From Serpens gallinarum (GTDB taxonomy: Bacteria > Pseudomonadota > Gammaproteobacteria > Pseudomonadales > Pseudomonadaceae): a DNA stretch of 64,000 nucleotides. The translations under genes were made by a program, and so were the position numbers. The notes below the pieces were generated by a model that searched no databases, had not been told where the DNA came from, and worked only from the letters and a program-made list of their open reading frames with translations. Below are positions 43,880 through 53,242 of the stretch, piece after piece. The DNA lies in NCBI RefSeq assembly GCF_014836765.1, contig NZ_JACSQG010000003.1, forward strand, positions 124,001 to 188,000. Reading direction: 5' to 3'. Every line of letters begins with the position of its first letter. The first letter of the stretch is position 1.

Positions 43880-45265
43880 TTAGTAAATATCCTTGGAAAG
43901 CAGCGTGAAGGGCGTTTTGAGAAGAATCTTGAAATCCAGCCAGAACGACCATTGGTTTATGTAGAGGAGGTCCTGATTGACGCGCTGCTGCATTTTTTCC
44001 ACGGTTTCGGTCTCACCGCGATGGCCGGTGATTTGCGCCAGGCCGGTAATACCCGGCTTGATTCGATGGCGAGCCATGTAGGCGCGGATCTTGCCGATGT
44101 AATACAGGTTGTGAGGCACCGCATGGGGACGCGGCCCCACCAAGGCCATTTCGCCGGCCACCACGTTGAACAGCTGCGGCAGTTCATCGAGCGAAGTGCG
44201 CCGCATGAAACGGCCTACGGCAGTTACACGCTGATCGCCTCGGGTCGCCTGTTTGACCTGATCGTCCTGATGTTCTCGCATGGTGCGGAACTTCCAGATG
44301 TTGATGACTTCGCCATTCCAGCCGTGGCGTTTTTGCTTGAACAACACCGGGCCGGGGGAGGACAGCTTGACTGCAAGGGCGGCAGCCAGCAGCAGGGGAC
44401 TCAGGAGCAGAATGGCGAGCGCCGCCAGGCTACGCTCCAAAATCTCTTTGCCTAGCTGGGCGCCCGGATGTGAGCTGAGGGGCGTTTCGTTGAGGTAGAT
44501 AGCCGGAATGGGGCCGATTTCTGCGATCGAATGATTGAGCAGCAGCATGCTGCCAAAATCAGGTATCCAGACCACATCGACATGCAAATCCAACAGGTCG
44601 ATGTAAATGCTCTCGATGCGCGGCATTTCATTCAGTGGCAGGGCGATGTAAACACGACGAATGTGCTGTTGCTGCAGAATGTCCCTCAGATCGGACAGCT
44701 CGCCGAGAATTGGCAGGCCAACACCGTCTTGGGCCTTTTCCGTGGCAATCATGCCCACCAGCGGCACCCGGTGCGGCTTGCTCAAGGTCCTCGCCAGTTC
44801 TTGCGCCAGAGGACCGGTCCCAACGATTACCGAGCGCCTTTCGTTACGCAGCTTGCGGGCATGCAGGCGATTCATCAGATGGAGCGGCACGTAGCTCAGC
44901 ACCTGGGCAACGAAGCCCAGGACGGCCCAGCTGAACACCAGATCGAGCGAATAGTGATGCAAGGTGTGGGTTACACCTGCGATTGCCAGCAGGCTCCCAA
45001 TCAACAAGAACCAACCCGCCAGCAGACGCAGCAATCCGGAAAGAAGCCGGTGTCGTTTGTGATAAACCTGCAGCAACGCATAGACATGCACCGAGCCGAG
45101 CAGGGTAAGAATGCCCAGCACGCGGTACTGACTGAGGAGCGTGCCGTAACGCGCCTGTACCACCAGAGTCAGCAACAAGCACACCAGCAGCATGCCCGCA
45201 ACCCACTGAGTCCAGAAGGTCAGCCCGCGGCGCTTGGCGATCAGATTGCGGTGTTGCGGAGCCAT
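43880..45265 (-). CDS. Priming undecaprenyl-phosphate glycosyl-1-phosphate transferase (WcaJ-like)
   Basis: Membrane enzyme of 461 aa that starts repeat-unit synthesis by moving a sugar-1-phosphate to undecaprenyl phosphate. Four N-terminal helices (residues 20-125) are followed by a CoA-binding-like domain (RRSVIVGTGPLAQELARTL), one membrane re-entrant helix (about 285-305) and the catalytic bacterial sugar transferase domain. The signatures are FKQKRHGWNG, IWKFRTMRE, RRTSLDELPQLFNVVAGEM and GPRPHAVPHN. This five-helix form is the WcaJ/Psl-type enzyme, typically using UDP-glucose, which fits galU close by. It lies six bases upstream of the fusion gene in the leftward operon. Confidence 0.94.
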   Translation of the reverse strand: MAPQHRNLIAKRRGLTFWTQWVAGMLLVCLLLTLVVQARYGTLLSQYRVLGILTLLGSVHVYALLQVYHKRHRLLSGLLRLLAGWFLLIGSLLAIAGVTHTLHHYSLDLVFSWAVLGFVAQVLSYVPLHLMNRLHARKLRNERRSVIVGTGPLAQELARTLSKPHRVPLVGMIATEKAQDGVGLPILGELSDLRDILQQQHIRRVYIALPLNEMPRIESIYIDLLDLHVDVVWIPDFGSMLLLNHSIAEIGPIPAIYLNETPLSSHPGAQLGKEILERSLAALAILLLSPLLLAAALAVKLSSPGPVLFKQKRHGWNGEVINIWKFRTMREHQDDQVKQATRGDQRVTAVGRFMRRTSLDELPQLFNVVAGEMALVGPRPHAVPHNLYYIGKIRAYMARHRIKPGITGLAQITGHRGETETVEKMQQRVNQDLLYINQWSFWLDFKILLKTPFTLLSKDIY

Positions 45266-45271
45266 CGAATA

Positions 45272-47497
45272 TCAAATCCGCGAGGGTTGATGAGTGATTT
45301 TTTCCGCTGCAGCCAAATAGCCATAGTTTTCGTAGTAGTAGCCGTACTTGCGCGCCTTGTTCAGGTCGATCTGATTCAGTACGGCACCCACGATGGGCGC
45401 CTTGTCCTGTAACTGCGTAACGCCTTTCATAACCAGCGAGACGGGCGTGCTCTCGGCTCGAATGACGTAGAGCACAGCACTGGACAGGGTGGCCAGCAGC
45501 ATCGAGTCGCTGACCACCTGGGTCGGCGGAGAGTCGATGATGATCCGCTGATAGCGGTTTTGCAGGGTGCGCAGGATTTTCACCAGTCGCGGCGAGGAGA
45601 GCAGTTCCTGGGGATTGGTCGGAATCGTCCCGGCAGGCAGCATGCTGACTTTGCCAATGGTACGAATGCAATTCTCGAACCTGGCGGTGCCGGCGATCAG
45701 ATCCGCCAGGCCTGGGGCGCCAACCGGGAAATCAAAGTTGCGCGCCAGGGTCGGGCTGCGCAGGTCGGCCTCGATCAGCAGGACACGTTCGATATGCGCG
45801 ACGGCAAAGGCGAGGTTGTTGGCCACGGTGCTCTTGCCTTCGTTCGGCACGGACGAGGTGACCAGGATGATCTGCCGCGGAGTATCGGGATCAGCCAGCA
45901 CCAGCCCGGTGCGCATGTTGCGGATGGCCTCGCAAAAGCGTCTGTCCTCGTTACGTTCGAACATGTGAGAAAGCTGGTGGCGGGTCTTTTTCGGCACCAG
46001 GGGTATGATGCTGAGCACCGGAATGTTGAGCTTGGTCTCGATTTCCTCGGTTCTGCGGAACGTGTTGTTGAGGCCCTCGCGCACGAAGGTCAGGACGATG
46101 CCGGTTGCTGTAGCGGCCACGGCCGCGATCAGCAGAATCAGGGGTTTGTTCGGCTTGCTCGGAATGCCGGGAGGAAGGGCCCGGTCAACCACGCGCGCAT
46201 TGGCGGCATTGATGTCCGAAGTGGCGGCGGTTTCCTTCAGGCGCGTCATGAAGGTCTCGTAGAGCACGCGGTTGCTGTCGACCTCGCGTTGCAGCTCGCG
46301 CAAGCGGAATTCCTTGCGGGAAATTTCCTGGATCTGCTCCTTGTTGTCGGTAAACGACTGCGACAGTGAGTCCTCGTTGGCCTGGGCCAATTGATAGTTG
46401 CGTTCGATGCCGGCCACGACTTGCTGCACCTGGGCATGCAGGCTGGCAGTCGCCGCAGCCAGCTCCGTGCGGGCGGAGATCATGTTCGGGTGCTTGTCGC
46501 CGTAGCGGCGCGACAGCTCCTCCACCTTGGCGCGGGCCTTGGCTTCTTCGGCCTTGAACTGCTGAATCAGGGGATGGCCCAACACCGCCGGCACGCTGGC
46601 CAGGCGCTGCAGTCCGCCGGCGCTCATGGCCTGCACCTGGCGATACTGGCTCTCCGCTTCGGCGCGCTGCCGGCGTGCGTCGATCATGCGGTTGCCGGTC
46701 ATGGACAGCACATCCGCACTAATCGTGGCCACACCGTCCACGTCCACCAGGCCTTCGCTTTCCCGGTAAGCCTGCAAGCGGCTTTCGGCGCTGCGCAGCG
46801 TGTCGCGCAACTCGGTAAGGCGGGAATTCATCCAGTCAGCCGAAGACAATGATTGGCTCATGTAGGCATCCAACTGGCTGGCGATAAATCCTTCGGCAAA
46901 CGCATTGGCCATCTCGGCGGCCAGAACAGGGTCGGGGATTTCGATATGCACGGCCAGCAACTGGCTCTTGTCCAGCACTTGCACGCTCATGCTCTGCATC
47001 ACACGGTGCGTAACGCTTTTTGCAATGGCGGCTTCGTCCGGTGCCACAACAGGCTCATCGATGTCGGCGCGCAGGTTGCGCCACCAGCCCCGTACATCGA
47101 CGAGCGGGGCGGGCTGCTGCCTTGGATCGAACAGTGGGTGGGTGGTCAGGTTCAAGCCCTTGACGACACGTTCGGCCAAGGCCCTGGACTTCAACAGCGC
47201 CAGTTGAGTCTGCAGGTACTCGCTGGTACTGGCGGAAGGATCATAAAGCTGCTGAAACGTCAGGACCTGGGGCGTCTTTTTTTCGATCAGCAGCGTGGCG
47301 GTGGCCTTGTAGAGGGGCGTGAGGTTGACGAGCACTGCGGCCGTCACCAGGCAGACGATGACGACCAGGGCCGCGATATACAGCTTCGCCTGCCACAGCA
47401 CATTCCAGATCTTCATCACATCGATGACGTCATCGTCTTCATTGGCAATGCGTGCCAGGCCACGATGGTCCTCGCTGAAACCTTGAACACTGTTCAT
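45272..47497 (-). CDS. wzc: Wzc-like polysaccharide co-polymerase and tyrosine autokinase
   Basis: Inner-membrane protein of 741 aa. A Wzz domain with two membrane helices (about 40-60 and 440-460) surrounds a long periplasmic coiled coil with the GNVR-type segment. The cytoplasmic kinase domain has the Walker A motif SSVPNEGKST (Lys555), Walker A' LLIEADLRSP and Walker B IIIDSPP. The C-terminus carries a Tyr cluster (YGYYYENYGY), the expected autophosphorylation tail. It would control chain length and export with the outer-membrane exporter encoded immediately upstream. The ATG overlaps that gene's TGA (ATGA). Confidence 0.94.
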   Translation of the reverse strand: MNSVQGFSEDHRGLARIANEDDDVIDVMKIWNVLWQAKLYIAALVVIVCLVTAAVLVNLTPLYKATATLLIEKKTPQVLTFQQLYDPSASTSEYLQTQLALLKSRALAERVVKGLNLTTHPLFDPRQQPAPLVDVRGWWRNLRADIDEPVVAPDEAAIAKSVTHRVMQSMSVQVLDKSQLLAVHIEIPDPVLAAEMANAFAEGFIASQLDAYMSQSLSSADWMNSRLTELRDTLRSAESRLQAYRESEGLVDVDGVATISADVLSMTGNRMIDARRQRAEAESQYRQVQAMSAGGLQRLASVPAVLGHPLIQQFKAEEAKARAKVEELSRRYGDKHPNMISARTELAAATASLHAQVQQVVAGIERNYQLAQANEDSLSQSFTDNKEQIQEISRKEFRLRELQREVDSNRVLYETFMTRLKETAATSDINAANARVVDRALPPGIPSKPNKPLILLIAAVAATATGIVLTFVREGLNNTFRRTEEIETKLNIPVLSIIPLVPKKTRHQLSHMFERNEDRRFCEAIRNMRTGLVLADPDTPRQIILVTSSVPNEGKSTVANNLAFAVAHIERVLLIEADLRSPTLARNFDFPVGAPGLADLIAGTARFENCIRTIGKVSMLPAGTIPTNPQELLSSPRLVKILRTLQNRYQRIIIDSPPTQVVSDSMLLATLSSAVLYVIRAESTPVSLVMKGVTQLQDKAPIVGAVLNQIDLNKARKYGYYYENYGYLAAAEKITHQPSRI

Positions 47498-48036
47498 CAA
47501 AAGAAGCCCTGCGCGATGGTGATGGTGTCGCCGGGAAGGATGGCGGTGTCGATGGTGGCTTTCTCGGCGATTCGGGTTTCGCCCTGGCCACGTACGATGG
47601 TCACGCGCTTGAGCGAAGCCCGTTCCGTCAGGCCGCCGGCTAGCGCGATCGCGCGATCAAGCGTCAGGCCCGGCTGGTAGGGATAACCGCCGGGTTTTTG
47701 TACCTCGCCACTGATGTAGAACTCCCGGTAGGTGATCACGCTGACCGTTACCCTGGGTTCGACCAGATAGCCCTCCTTGAGCTTGTCGGTGATCAGCTGC
47801 TCGATCTGGTTGGGAGTTAGCCCACGCGCCTTGACCTGACCGATAAAGGGATACGAAAAGGTGCCCGCATCGTTGAGGCGGACCTGGTCGAAGCTCAGGT
47901 CCGCCTCGCCGTAAACGCTGATGCGTACCACGTCACCCGAAGCCAGCCGATATTGCGCGTCGCCATCCGCAAGGCCCGTGTGTACCGGCACCAGGGCCAT
48001 CAGGAGAGTGAGTAGAATTCGGCTGATCATGAGCAT
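47497..48036 (-). CDS. Short Wza-like polysaccharide export protein
   Basis: Periplasmic protein of 179 aa with a signal peptide (cut near GLADGDAQ). It carries the polysaccharide-export domain (YRLASGDVVRISVYGEADLS, then DAGTFSYPFIGQVKARG) and one SLBB domain (FYISGEVQKPGGYPYQPGLT). It lacks both the lipobox and the C-terminal amphipathic helix by which full-length Wza forms the outer-membrane pore, and is about half the length of Wza. The pore may therefore be provided by another protein, with the barrel protein encoded just upstream as the natural candidate. It lies 21 bases after that gene and overlaps wzc. Confidence 0.9.
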   Translation of the reverse strand: MLMISRILLTLLMALVPVHTGLADGDAQYRLASGDVVRISVYGEADLSFDQVRLNDAGTFSYPFIGQVKARGLTPNQIEQLITDKLKEGYLVEPRVTVSVITYREFYISGEVQKPGGYPYQPGLTLDRAIALAGGLTERASLKRVTIVRGQGETRIAEKATIDTAILPGDTITIAQGFF

Positions 48037-48057
48037 GAGAGGCTCCGCAAGAGGGGC

Positions 48058-49224
48058 TCAAAGGCTGCCAGCAACGCTGATTCTGTAGATGTTGCGCTGG
48101 TAGCGTTCGTCCGGAACGGTGGAATCGTTATCGCGATAGCGGTATCCCAGCGATACATCGAGCCAGCGTCGCGGGCTGTAAATCAGTTCCAGGCCGGCGC
48201 TGAGCAGATCGTCGTTGCGGTCCTGGCCTTCGTATACATACTCGGCCAAGCCCAGCGAGAGATTGGTGGTCACGCGCTCAATCCATTGGTGTCGCCAGGC
48301 GAGAGAGGCGCTGCTGGCCTGGATGGCATCGGAGCCGTCGTCGCCTTCGTCGAAGGCCCGCCGGGCTTTCAAGCTGAAGGTTGAATAACTGCGCGGCTCC
48401 CAATCGATACCCACTTCCCACATCGGGCTTTTCAGCTCGTCCCGTCGATCGTCGTCGAATTCCTTCTGCTCATAACCGACAAGCACCTTGCCGGTGGTTT
48501 TGGCCGTAGCCTCCCACGTGGCGCCAACCAGGATGGCGGTGTTGGTGCTGTTGCGCGGATTGTTGGCGAGCTTGTAGTCGTAATCGGTGTGGCGGACCTC
48601 AACCTGTGTGCGGGTATTGCCACCAAGGCGGTGAAACCAGGCGGTGCTCAGACCCGTGGTGTCCCGTTCCTTGTCGGCGTTGAGCAGGCCGCGATTGTCG
48701 TAGCGCAACTCTGAGTAGCTCGCGCCAAACTTCAAGCGATTGCGTGCGCTTTGTGCGCCAAAGGCATAGAGGCCGTGCAGCGAGCGACTGTGAAATTTGT
48801 CGTTCTCGGTTCGTGCCGCTGTGGAGGTGGTTTCTTCAGCCTTGCGGTAGGTCGCTTCCAGGTCCAGACGGTGGCGATCGGTGAATTCCATGATGCTGTC
48901 GAGCCGGGCCAGGTGATTGGTATGACTGGCCTCATCGGCATCCTCGTAACTGTTGCGAACACCGGCGTAAATCAGGCGATGAGCGCTGTTGCGATCTTCG
49001 GCGATCAACTGAAAACCCGGGGCTATGCGGGTGATCCACGAGGATGCTTCGTCAGAAGCCAGTTCGCGAAAATTGTCGTCGTAGGTTTCAGCCAGACTGA
49101 GCGTGGGCAGAAACTGAAAGCCCAATACGTTGATTGGCTGTGGCTCTAGGGACCAGGCTGTCAAAGGCAGCACAGGCATCATTAACACGAATGGGAACCT
49201 GATTTTTTTCATAAGCATATCCAT
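48058..49224 (-). CDS. Outer-membrane beta-barrel protein of the exopolysaccharide operon
   Basis: Exported protein of 388 aa with a signal peptide (about residues 1-25). The mature chain is a succession of amphipathic beta strands with alternating charged and aromatic or hydrophobic residues (HRLDLEATYRKAE, NTRTQVEVRHTDYDYKL, WLDVSLGYRYRDNDS) and ends in a Leu after aromatic-rich strands. This fits the putative beta-barrel porin-2 (BBP2) family. First gene of the leftward operon, it may form or assist the export pore, given the short exporter downstream. Three in-frame ATGs (49224, 49218, 49212) are possible; I kept the first, which has AGGA about eight bases away. Confidence 0.85.
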   Translation of the reverse strand: MDMLMKKIRFPFVLMMPVLPLTAWSLEPQPINVLGFQFLPTLSLAETYDDNFRELASDEASSWITRIAPGFQLIAEDRNSAHRLIYAGVRNSYEDADEASHTNHLARLDSIMEFTDRHRLDLEATYRKAEETTSTAARTENDKFHSRSLHGLYAFGAQSARNRLKFGASYSELRYDNRGLLNADKERDTTGLSTAWFHRLGGNTRTQVEVRHTDYDYKLANNPRNSTNTAILVGATWEATAKTTGKVLVGYEQKEFDDDRRDELKSPMWEVGIDWEPRSYSTFSLKARRAFDEGDDGSDAIQASSASLAWRHQWIERVTTNLSLGLAEYVYEGQDRNDDLLSAGLELIYSPRRWLDVSLGYRYRDNDSTVPDERYQRNIYRISVAGSL

Positions 49225-49659
49225 TGCTTGGGTCCTGTCGGCTCGTCCTTGCAGGTCGTTGAAACTGACTGCGTGCCGCCGGGCACGCTACCGCCCCAAG
49301 GTTGCTCGTTGATCCCTGAGAACGGGGTGGTAAAAACGGGAACTGCTGCTTACGGCGGTTTTCGGCCCAAGCCGGTCGGGTAAGTCGAGCTTCGCTGGCG
49401 AAGCCGCACCCGACTCAAAACCATGCCATCCAGCAATGCAGAAGGAAGGAGGCACTTAGCAGACCGCAACGAAACGGCTTGATTGCGTTTCAGCCGATCA
49501 ACGGTAGCAGTGAATGAATGCTGTTAGGGTGGTTTGCCGAGATCGCGACTGTTGGGTCTAAGATGATGACTCTGATGCATGGGTAATCAGGGCACGCGAT
49601 GCTTTTTTGTGATTGCGCTTCGCTGGCCAATCCCTCTGGACTACTCAGGAGAATCTGAG
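49225..49659. promoter_or_regulatory. Divergent region between exopolysaccharide operon and catalase gene
   Basis: This 435-base gap must hold the promoter of the nine-gene leftward operon and that of the catalase gene. It contains the two-tier hairpin at 49375-49414. The AT-richer part around 49500-49580 is closer to the catalase gene. I did not find a convincing sigma-70 or other consensus, nor a small gene. Confidence 0.5.
49375..49414. promoter_or_regulatory. Two-tier hairpin in the exopolysaccharide leader region
   Basis: Outer stem GTCGGGT (49375-49381) / ACCCGAC (49408-49414) encloses inner stem GCTTCGC (49389-49395) / GCGAAGC (49398-49404). Both stems are perfect. It lies about 150 bases upstream of the first exopolysaccharide gene. 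There is no T-run on either side, so it is more likely a leader RNA structure or protein-binding site than a terminator. Confidence 0.4.
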
Positions 49660-51156
49660 ATGGGTCAACAGAAATATGAAGGCTCACGTTCAACAACCGG
49701 CGCGGGCGCCCCGGCCCCAAGTGACCGCCATTCTCTAACCGTTAATCCCGACGGTCCCATCCTGCTTCACGATGTACATTTCCTTGAGCAGATGGCCCAC
49801 TTCAATCGAGAAAAAGTGCCCGAGCGCCAGCCCCACGCCAAGGGCGCCGGTGCGTTCGGCGTCTTCGAGACCACAGGTGACATCAGTGCCTATACCAAGG
49901 CCACGCTTTTCCAGCCGGGCAGCAAGACCGAAATGCTTGCTCGTTTTTCGACCGTAGCGGGGGAGGCCGGAAGCCCTGACACCTGGCGTGACGTGCGTGG
50001 CTTTTCACTGAAGTTTTACACCAATGAAGGTAACTACGACCTGGTGGGAAACAACACGCCTATTTTCTTTGTGCGTGACCCGATGAAGTTCCCTCACTTC
50101 ATTCGCAGTCAGAAACGGCTACCGAACTCAGGCCTGCGCGACAACCACATGCAGTGGGATTTCTGGACCCTCAACCCGGAAAGCGCCCATCAGGTCACCT
50201 ATCTGATGGGGGATCGCGGGCTACCCCGCACCTGGCGGCACATGAACGGCTATGGCTCGCATACGTTCATGTGGGTAAACCAGGCCGGCGAGCGGTTCTG
50301 GGTCAAATATCACTTCCATACGCGGCAGGGCATGGAGTTCTTCACCAATGCCGGAGCCATGGAGATGGCCGGTCGGGATGCCGACTATCATCGCCGTGAC
50401 CTGTTCGAAGCCATTGCCCAGGGCGATTTTCCCAGCTGGAACCTGCGGGTCCAGATCATGCCATACGAGGATGCGAAGAGTTACCGCATCAATCCCTTCG
50501 ATCTCACCAAAATCTGGCCACACAGCGATTACCCGCTGATTGATGTCGGCGTCATGACGCTTAACCGCAATCCCGACAACTTTTTTGCCCAGATTGAGCA
50601 GGCTGCATTCTCGCCCGGCAACCTGGTTCCGGGTATTGGCCTATCACCTGACAAGATGCTGCTGGGCCGTGCTTTCGCTTATAACGATGCGCAACGCAAC
50701 CGCATTGGCACCAATTTCCACCAGCTTCCGGTCAACCAGCCAAAGGTTGCCGTAAATACTTATATGTTCGATGGGCAGATGACCTACGCACACAGCGGCA
50801 ACCAACCCGTGTACGCGCCGAATTCGGCCGGACGATCCTGGGCCGATGAAACGGGACAGGTCGACAACGGCTGGGAGACTGATGGTGGAATGGTGCGTGA
50901 CGCCTATACGTTACGCGCCGAAGACGATGACTTTTCACAACCGGGCGCATTGGTGCGTGAGGTATTTGACGCTGCGCAACGGGACCGCCTCGTGGAAACG
51001 GTGTCGGGCAGTCTGCTGGGAGGCGTACGCAGCCCAGTGCTCGAACGCGCCTTGGACTACTGGAAGCACATCGATCCTGATGTGGGCCGGCGTATCGAGG
51101 AAAAGGTTCGAACCGGCGCGGCGGCGGAACCAGCCGCGGGCATGAGCGAAGCGTAA
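49660..51156 (+). CDS. Monofunctional heme catalase
   Basis: Breaks down hydrogen peroxide; 498 aa, a small-subunit type. The distal His is His59 in [15 protein letters not shown], the [10 protein letters not shown] segment supplies the distal Asn region, and the proximal heme-ligand Tyr is Tyr341 in [15 protein letters not shown]. In many catalases this last motif reads R-x-F-x-Y-x-D-T-Q-R-x-R-x-G, so it is almost canonical. No signal peptide, so it is cytoplasmic. The ATG at 49660 has AGGAG nine bases upstream; 27 earlier in-frame codons do not resemble catalase. Which pseudomonad catalase (KatA or another) cannot be settled here. Confidence 0.95.
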   Translation: MGQQKYEGSRSTTGAGAPAPSDRHSLTVNPDGPILLHDVHFLEQMAHFNREKVPERQPHAKGAGAFGVFETTGDISAYTKATLFQPGSKTEMLARFSTVAGEAGSPDTWRDVRGFSLKFYTNEGNYDLVGNNTPIFFVRDPMKFPHFIRSQKRLPNSGLRDNHMQWDFWTLNPESAHQVTYLMGDRGLPRTWRHMNGYGSHTFMWVNQAGERFWVKYHFHTRQGMEFFTNAGAMEMAGRDADYHRRDLFEAIAQGDFPSWNLRVQIMPYEDAKSYRINPFDLTKIWPHSDYPLIDVGVMTLNRNPDNFFAQIEQAAFSPGNLVPGIGLSPDKMLLGRAFAYNDAQRNRIGTNFHQLPVNQPKVAVNTYMFDGQMTYAHSGNQPVYAPNSAGRSWADETGQVDNGWETDGGMVRDAYTLRAEDDDFSQPGALVREVFDAAQRDRLVETVSGSLLGGVRSPVLERALDYWKHIDPDVGRRIEEKVRTGAAAEPAAGMSEA

Positions 51157-51320
51157 TGTTCCTGCGAGGACGCCGCCGGCGGTGGTGCTGGCGGCGCGCA
51201 GCTACGGTCAAAGATGCGTGCAGTGCGAAACGCGGAGCCGTAGTACATGAAAAGCGCGCTTACAGGAACGACAGCCGTCAGAAGAGGCGTTTGTTAAGAG
51301 CGACTGTTGCTAAAGAGTGC

Positions 51321-51362
51321 ATATGTAATATCCGATAATCACCAGACCCGGATATTGCATAT
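51321..51362. promoter_or_regulatory. 14-bp inverted repeat upstream of the integrase gene
   Basis: ATATGTAATATCCG (51321-51334) and CGGATATTGCATAT (51349-51362) form an inverted repeat with one mismatch, separated by 14 bases. It is strikingly AT-rich in this GC-rich region and lies directly before the recombinase start. It may be an operator for the recombinase gene or a recombinase core/arm site. Confidence 0.55.
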
Positions 51363-51380
51363 TGCGTGTTTTGTCGTACC

Positions 51381-52724
51381 ATGCGGTGCGTGATCCAAAG
51401 CCAGCCACTGCCAGAAAAACGCCCCATGCCCAAAGTCCCGTTTCCCTTGTTCGAAACCTACCACCGCTTCCTGGAGCTGAACTTTCAACAGTTCACCGAA
51501 GAGCTGCCCATTGTGCGTGACTATCTGGGCCGCTTTGCGCCCGAGCTGCTGGCGTTCGAGGGTTACCAGGCCGTTCGCGGTTTTTTGAAGTCGTATGCAG
51601 GCAACGAGACGACGTTTACTTCTTACCGGACCCATGTCGAGCGCTTGCTGTTATGGGCACTGTTGGTGGCCAACAAGCCCTTGCTGGAACTGCGCCGGCG
51701 CGATGCCGAAGCATTCATGGAATTCTGCCTGCGGCCTCCCAAGGACTGGGTCGGCCCCATGGTCAAGTCACGTTTTGTGCGCATTGGCGGTCGCAAGAAG
51801 CTGGAATCGGACACCTATCAAGTCAACGAAGCCTGGCGCCCGTTTAGTGTCACTGTGCCCAAACGGAATCGGACCCTGGATGGCACAGCCGCCCAGGATC
51901 TCGCCGAACGCCCCTATAAAATGTCCCAAGGATCCGTGGCTCAGGTGTTTGCCGTGTGCGGTAGCTTCTTCCAGCACGCCATTGATGAGGGCCTCACCGA
52001 GGTCAACCCGTTCCGCGCAGTCAAGCAGAAATCGGTGTACAAACAACGCAATACTCTGGATGTCGCCGGACGCTCGCTCACGCCCTTGCAATGGAGCTAC
52101 GTGATCGAAACGGCGGAAAAAATGGCCGATGAGGATGAAACCTACGAGCGCACCCTGTTCATCCTTACGACGCTGTTTGCCATGTATCTGCGCGTGTCCG
52201 ACCTGGTGGGCCGGGACAACTGGGAGCCAACCATGGGTGATTTTCGCAAGGATACGCAAGGCAACTGGTGGTTCAATGTGGTCGGTAAAGGCAATAAAGC
52301 GGCCAAAATCAGCGTGCGCGATGATTATATCCAGAATTACCTGCCCCGTTATCGACGCCACCTGGGGCTGCCTGCCCTGCCCTCGCCCCATGAAACCCAC
52401 CCGCTACTGACCACCCTCAAAGGCCGCGGCGGGCTTTCTGACCGGCATCTGAGGCTGTTACTGCAGGAGGTGTTCGACCGGTCGCTGGAACGCATGCTTG
52501 CCGAAGGATGGAGTAACGATGAAGTCGATCACCTGCGTTCAGCTTCGCTGCACTGGCTGCGGCATACCTCGGCCACCTTCGATGCGCCGCGCCGCGACAT
52601 GAAGGATCTCCAGGCCGACCTGCGTCACAACAGCCTGAGCACTACGCAAAACACCTATTACAACTCCCTGGATGAGCAACGAGCGCATTCGGTGAAAAAC
52701 CTGCGCATCAAGGAAGACCCCTAA
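51381..52724 (+). CDS. Solitary tyrosine recombinase (phage-integrase family)
   Basis: Site-specific recombinase of about 447 aa. The N-terminal 200 residues include a core-binding helical domain (ETTFTSYRTHVERLLLWALL). The catalytic domain has Arg271 in YLRVSDLVG, a beta-hairpin Lys in VVGKGNKAAKI, the H-x-x-R box in LHWLRHTSAT (His391, Arg394), a later His in LRHNSLSTTQ, and the nucleophile in NTYYNS (Tyr426 or Tyr427). All catalytic residues are present, so it should be active. No phage, transposition or conjugation genes adjoin it. Alternative starts are GTG 51366 and ATG 51426; none has a good ribosome binding site. Its stop overlaps the convergent pncC stop. Confidence 0.88.
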   Translation: MRCVIQSQPLPEKRPMPKVPFPLFETYHRFLELNFQQFTEELPIVRDYLGRFAPELLAFEGYQAVRGFLKSYAGNETTFTSYRTHVERLLLWALLVANKPLLELRRRDAEAFMEFCLRPPKDWVGPMVKSRFVRIGGRKKLESDTYQVNEAWRPFSVTVPKRNRTLDGTAAQDLAERPYKMSQGSVAQVFAVCGSFFQHAIDEGLTEVNPFRAVKQKSVYKQRNTLDVAGRSLTPLQWSYVIETAEKMADEDETYERTLFILTTLFAMYLRVSDLVGRDNWEPTMGDFRKDTQGNWWFNVVGKGNKAAKISVRDDYIQNYLPRYRRHLGLPALPSPHETHPLLTTLKGRGGLSDRHLRLLLQEVFDRSLERMLAEGWSNDEVDHLRSASLHWLRHTSATFDAPRRDMKDLQADLRHNSLSTTQNTYYNSLDEQRAHSVKNLRIKEDP

Positions 52725-53242
52725 GGAATGACCCCTAAATCATCCTGCGGTCCACGGCCGGCATTCTGCAGGCGCTGAAAATACGCCGGCAAATGCTGTA
52801 GCCCATGGCGCGCCGCAGCCTTGCGCACCTCATTGCGCGGGGCGTCGAACTTGACGGTCTCACTGACCACTTTGATGTTTTCCTCCAGACCCATGGCGCA
52901 CGCAAAACACACGACGCCGTCCATCGACTCATCATCGGCTTCAGCCAGGCCGGTGTTGGCCAGCGCAATGGTTGCGCTACTGATACGCAAGGCACCCGCG
53001 GCCATTTCCCGGGCGACTTCTTCGCTGGTCAAGCCAAAGGTCTTGATCGTCTCCAGACTGACCCCCAGGCAGGCGCGTTTAGCCGTCACGGAATACACCA
53101 CGTAACCGCTTTCCAGTACCCGACCGCAGCCAGCGATATCCGCCAGCATCGCGGTCATCAGGCCTGCGGTGCAGGATTCGGCCGTGGTCAGCATCAGCTG
53201 ATTTCTCTGCAGAAACTCGACCACGTTCTCAAGGCTGCGCAT
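52721..53242 (-). CDS. pncC: CinA C-terminal family protein (PncC-like nicotinamide-nucleotide amidase)
   Basis: Protein of 173 aa consisting only of the CinA C-terminal domain, whose studied members convert nicotinamide mononucleotide to nicotinic acid mononucleotide. The signature is LTTAESCTAGLMTAMLADI, with the catalytic Ser in ESCTAG, then SGYVVYSVTAKRACLGV and ANTGLAEADD. Some family members show no amidase activity, so function is probable rather than certain. The ATG at 53242 has GGGAGA seven bases upstream. It is divergent from glgA, and its 3' end overlaps the integrase gene by four bases. Confidence 0.88.
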   Translation of the reverse strand: MRSLENVVEFLQRNQLMLTTAESCTAGLMTAMLADIAGCGRVLESGYVVYSVTAKRACLGVSLETIKTFGLTSEEVAREMAAGALRISSATIALANTGLAEADDESMDGVVCFACAMGLEENIKVVSETVKFDAPRNEVRKAAARHGLQHLPAYFQRLQNAGRGPQDDLGVIP

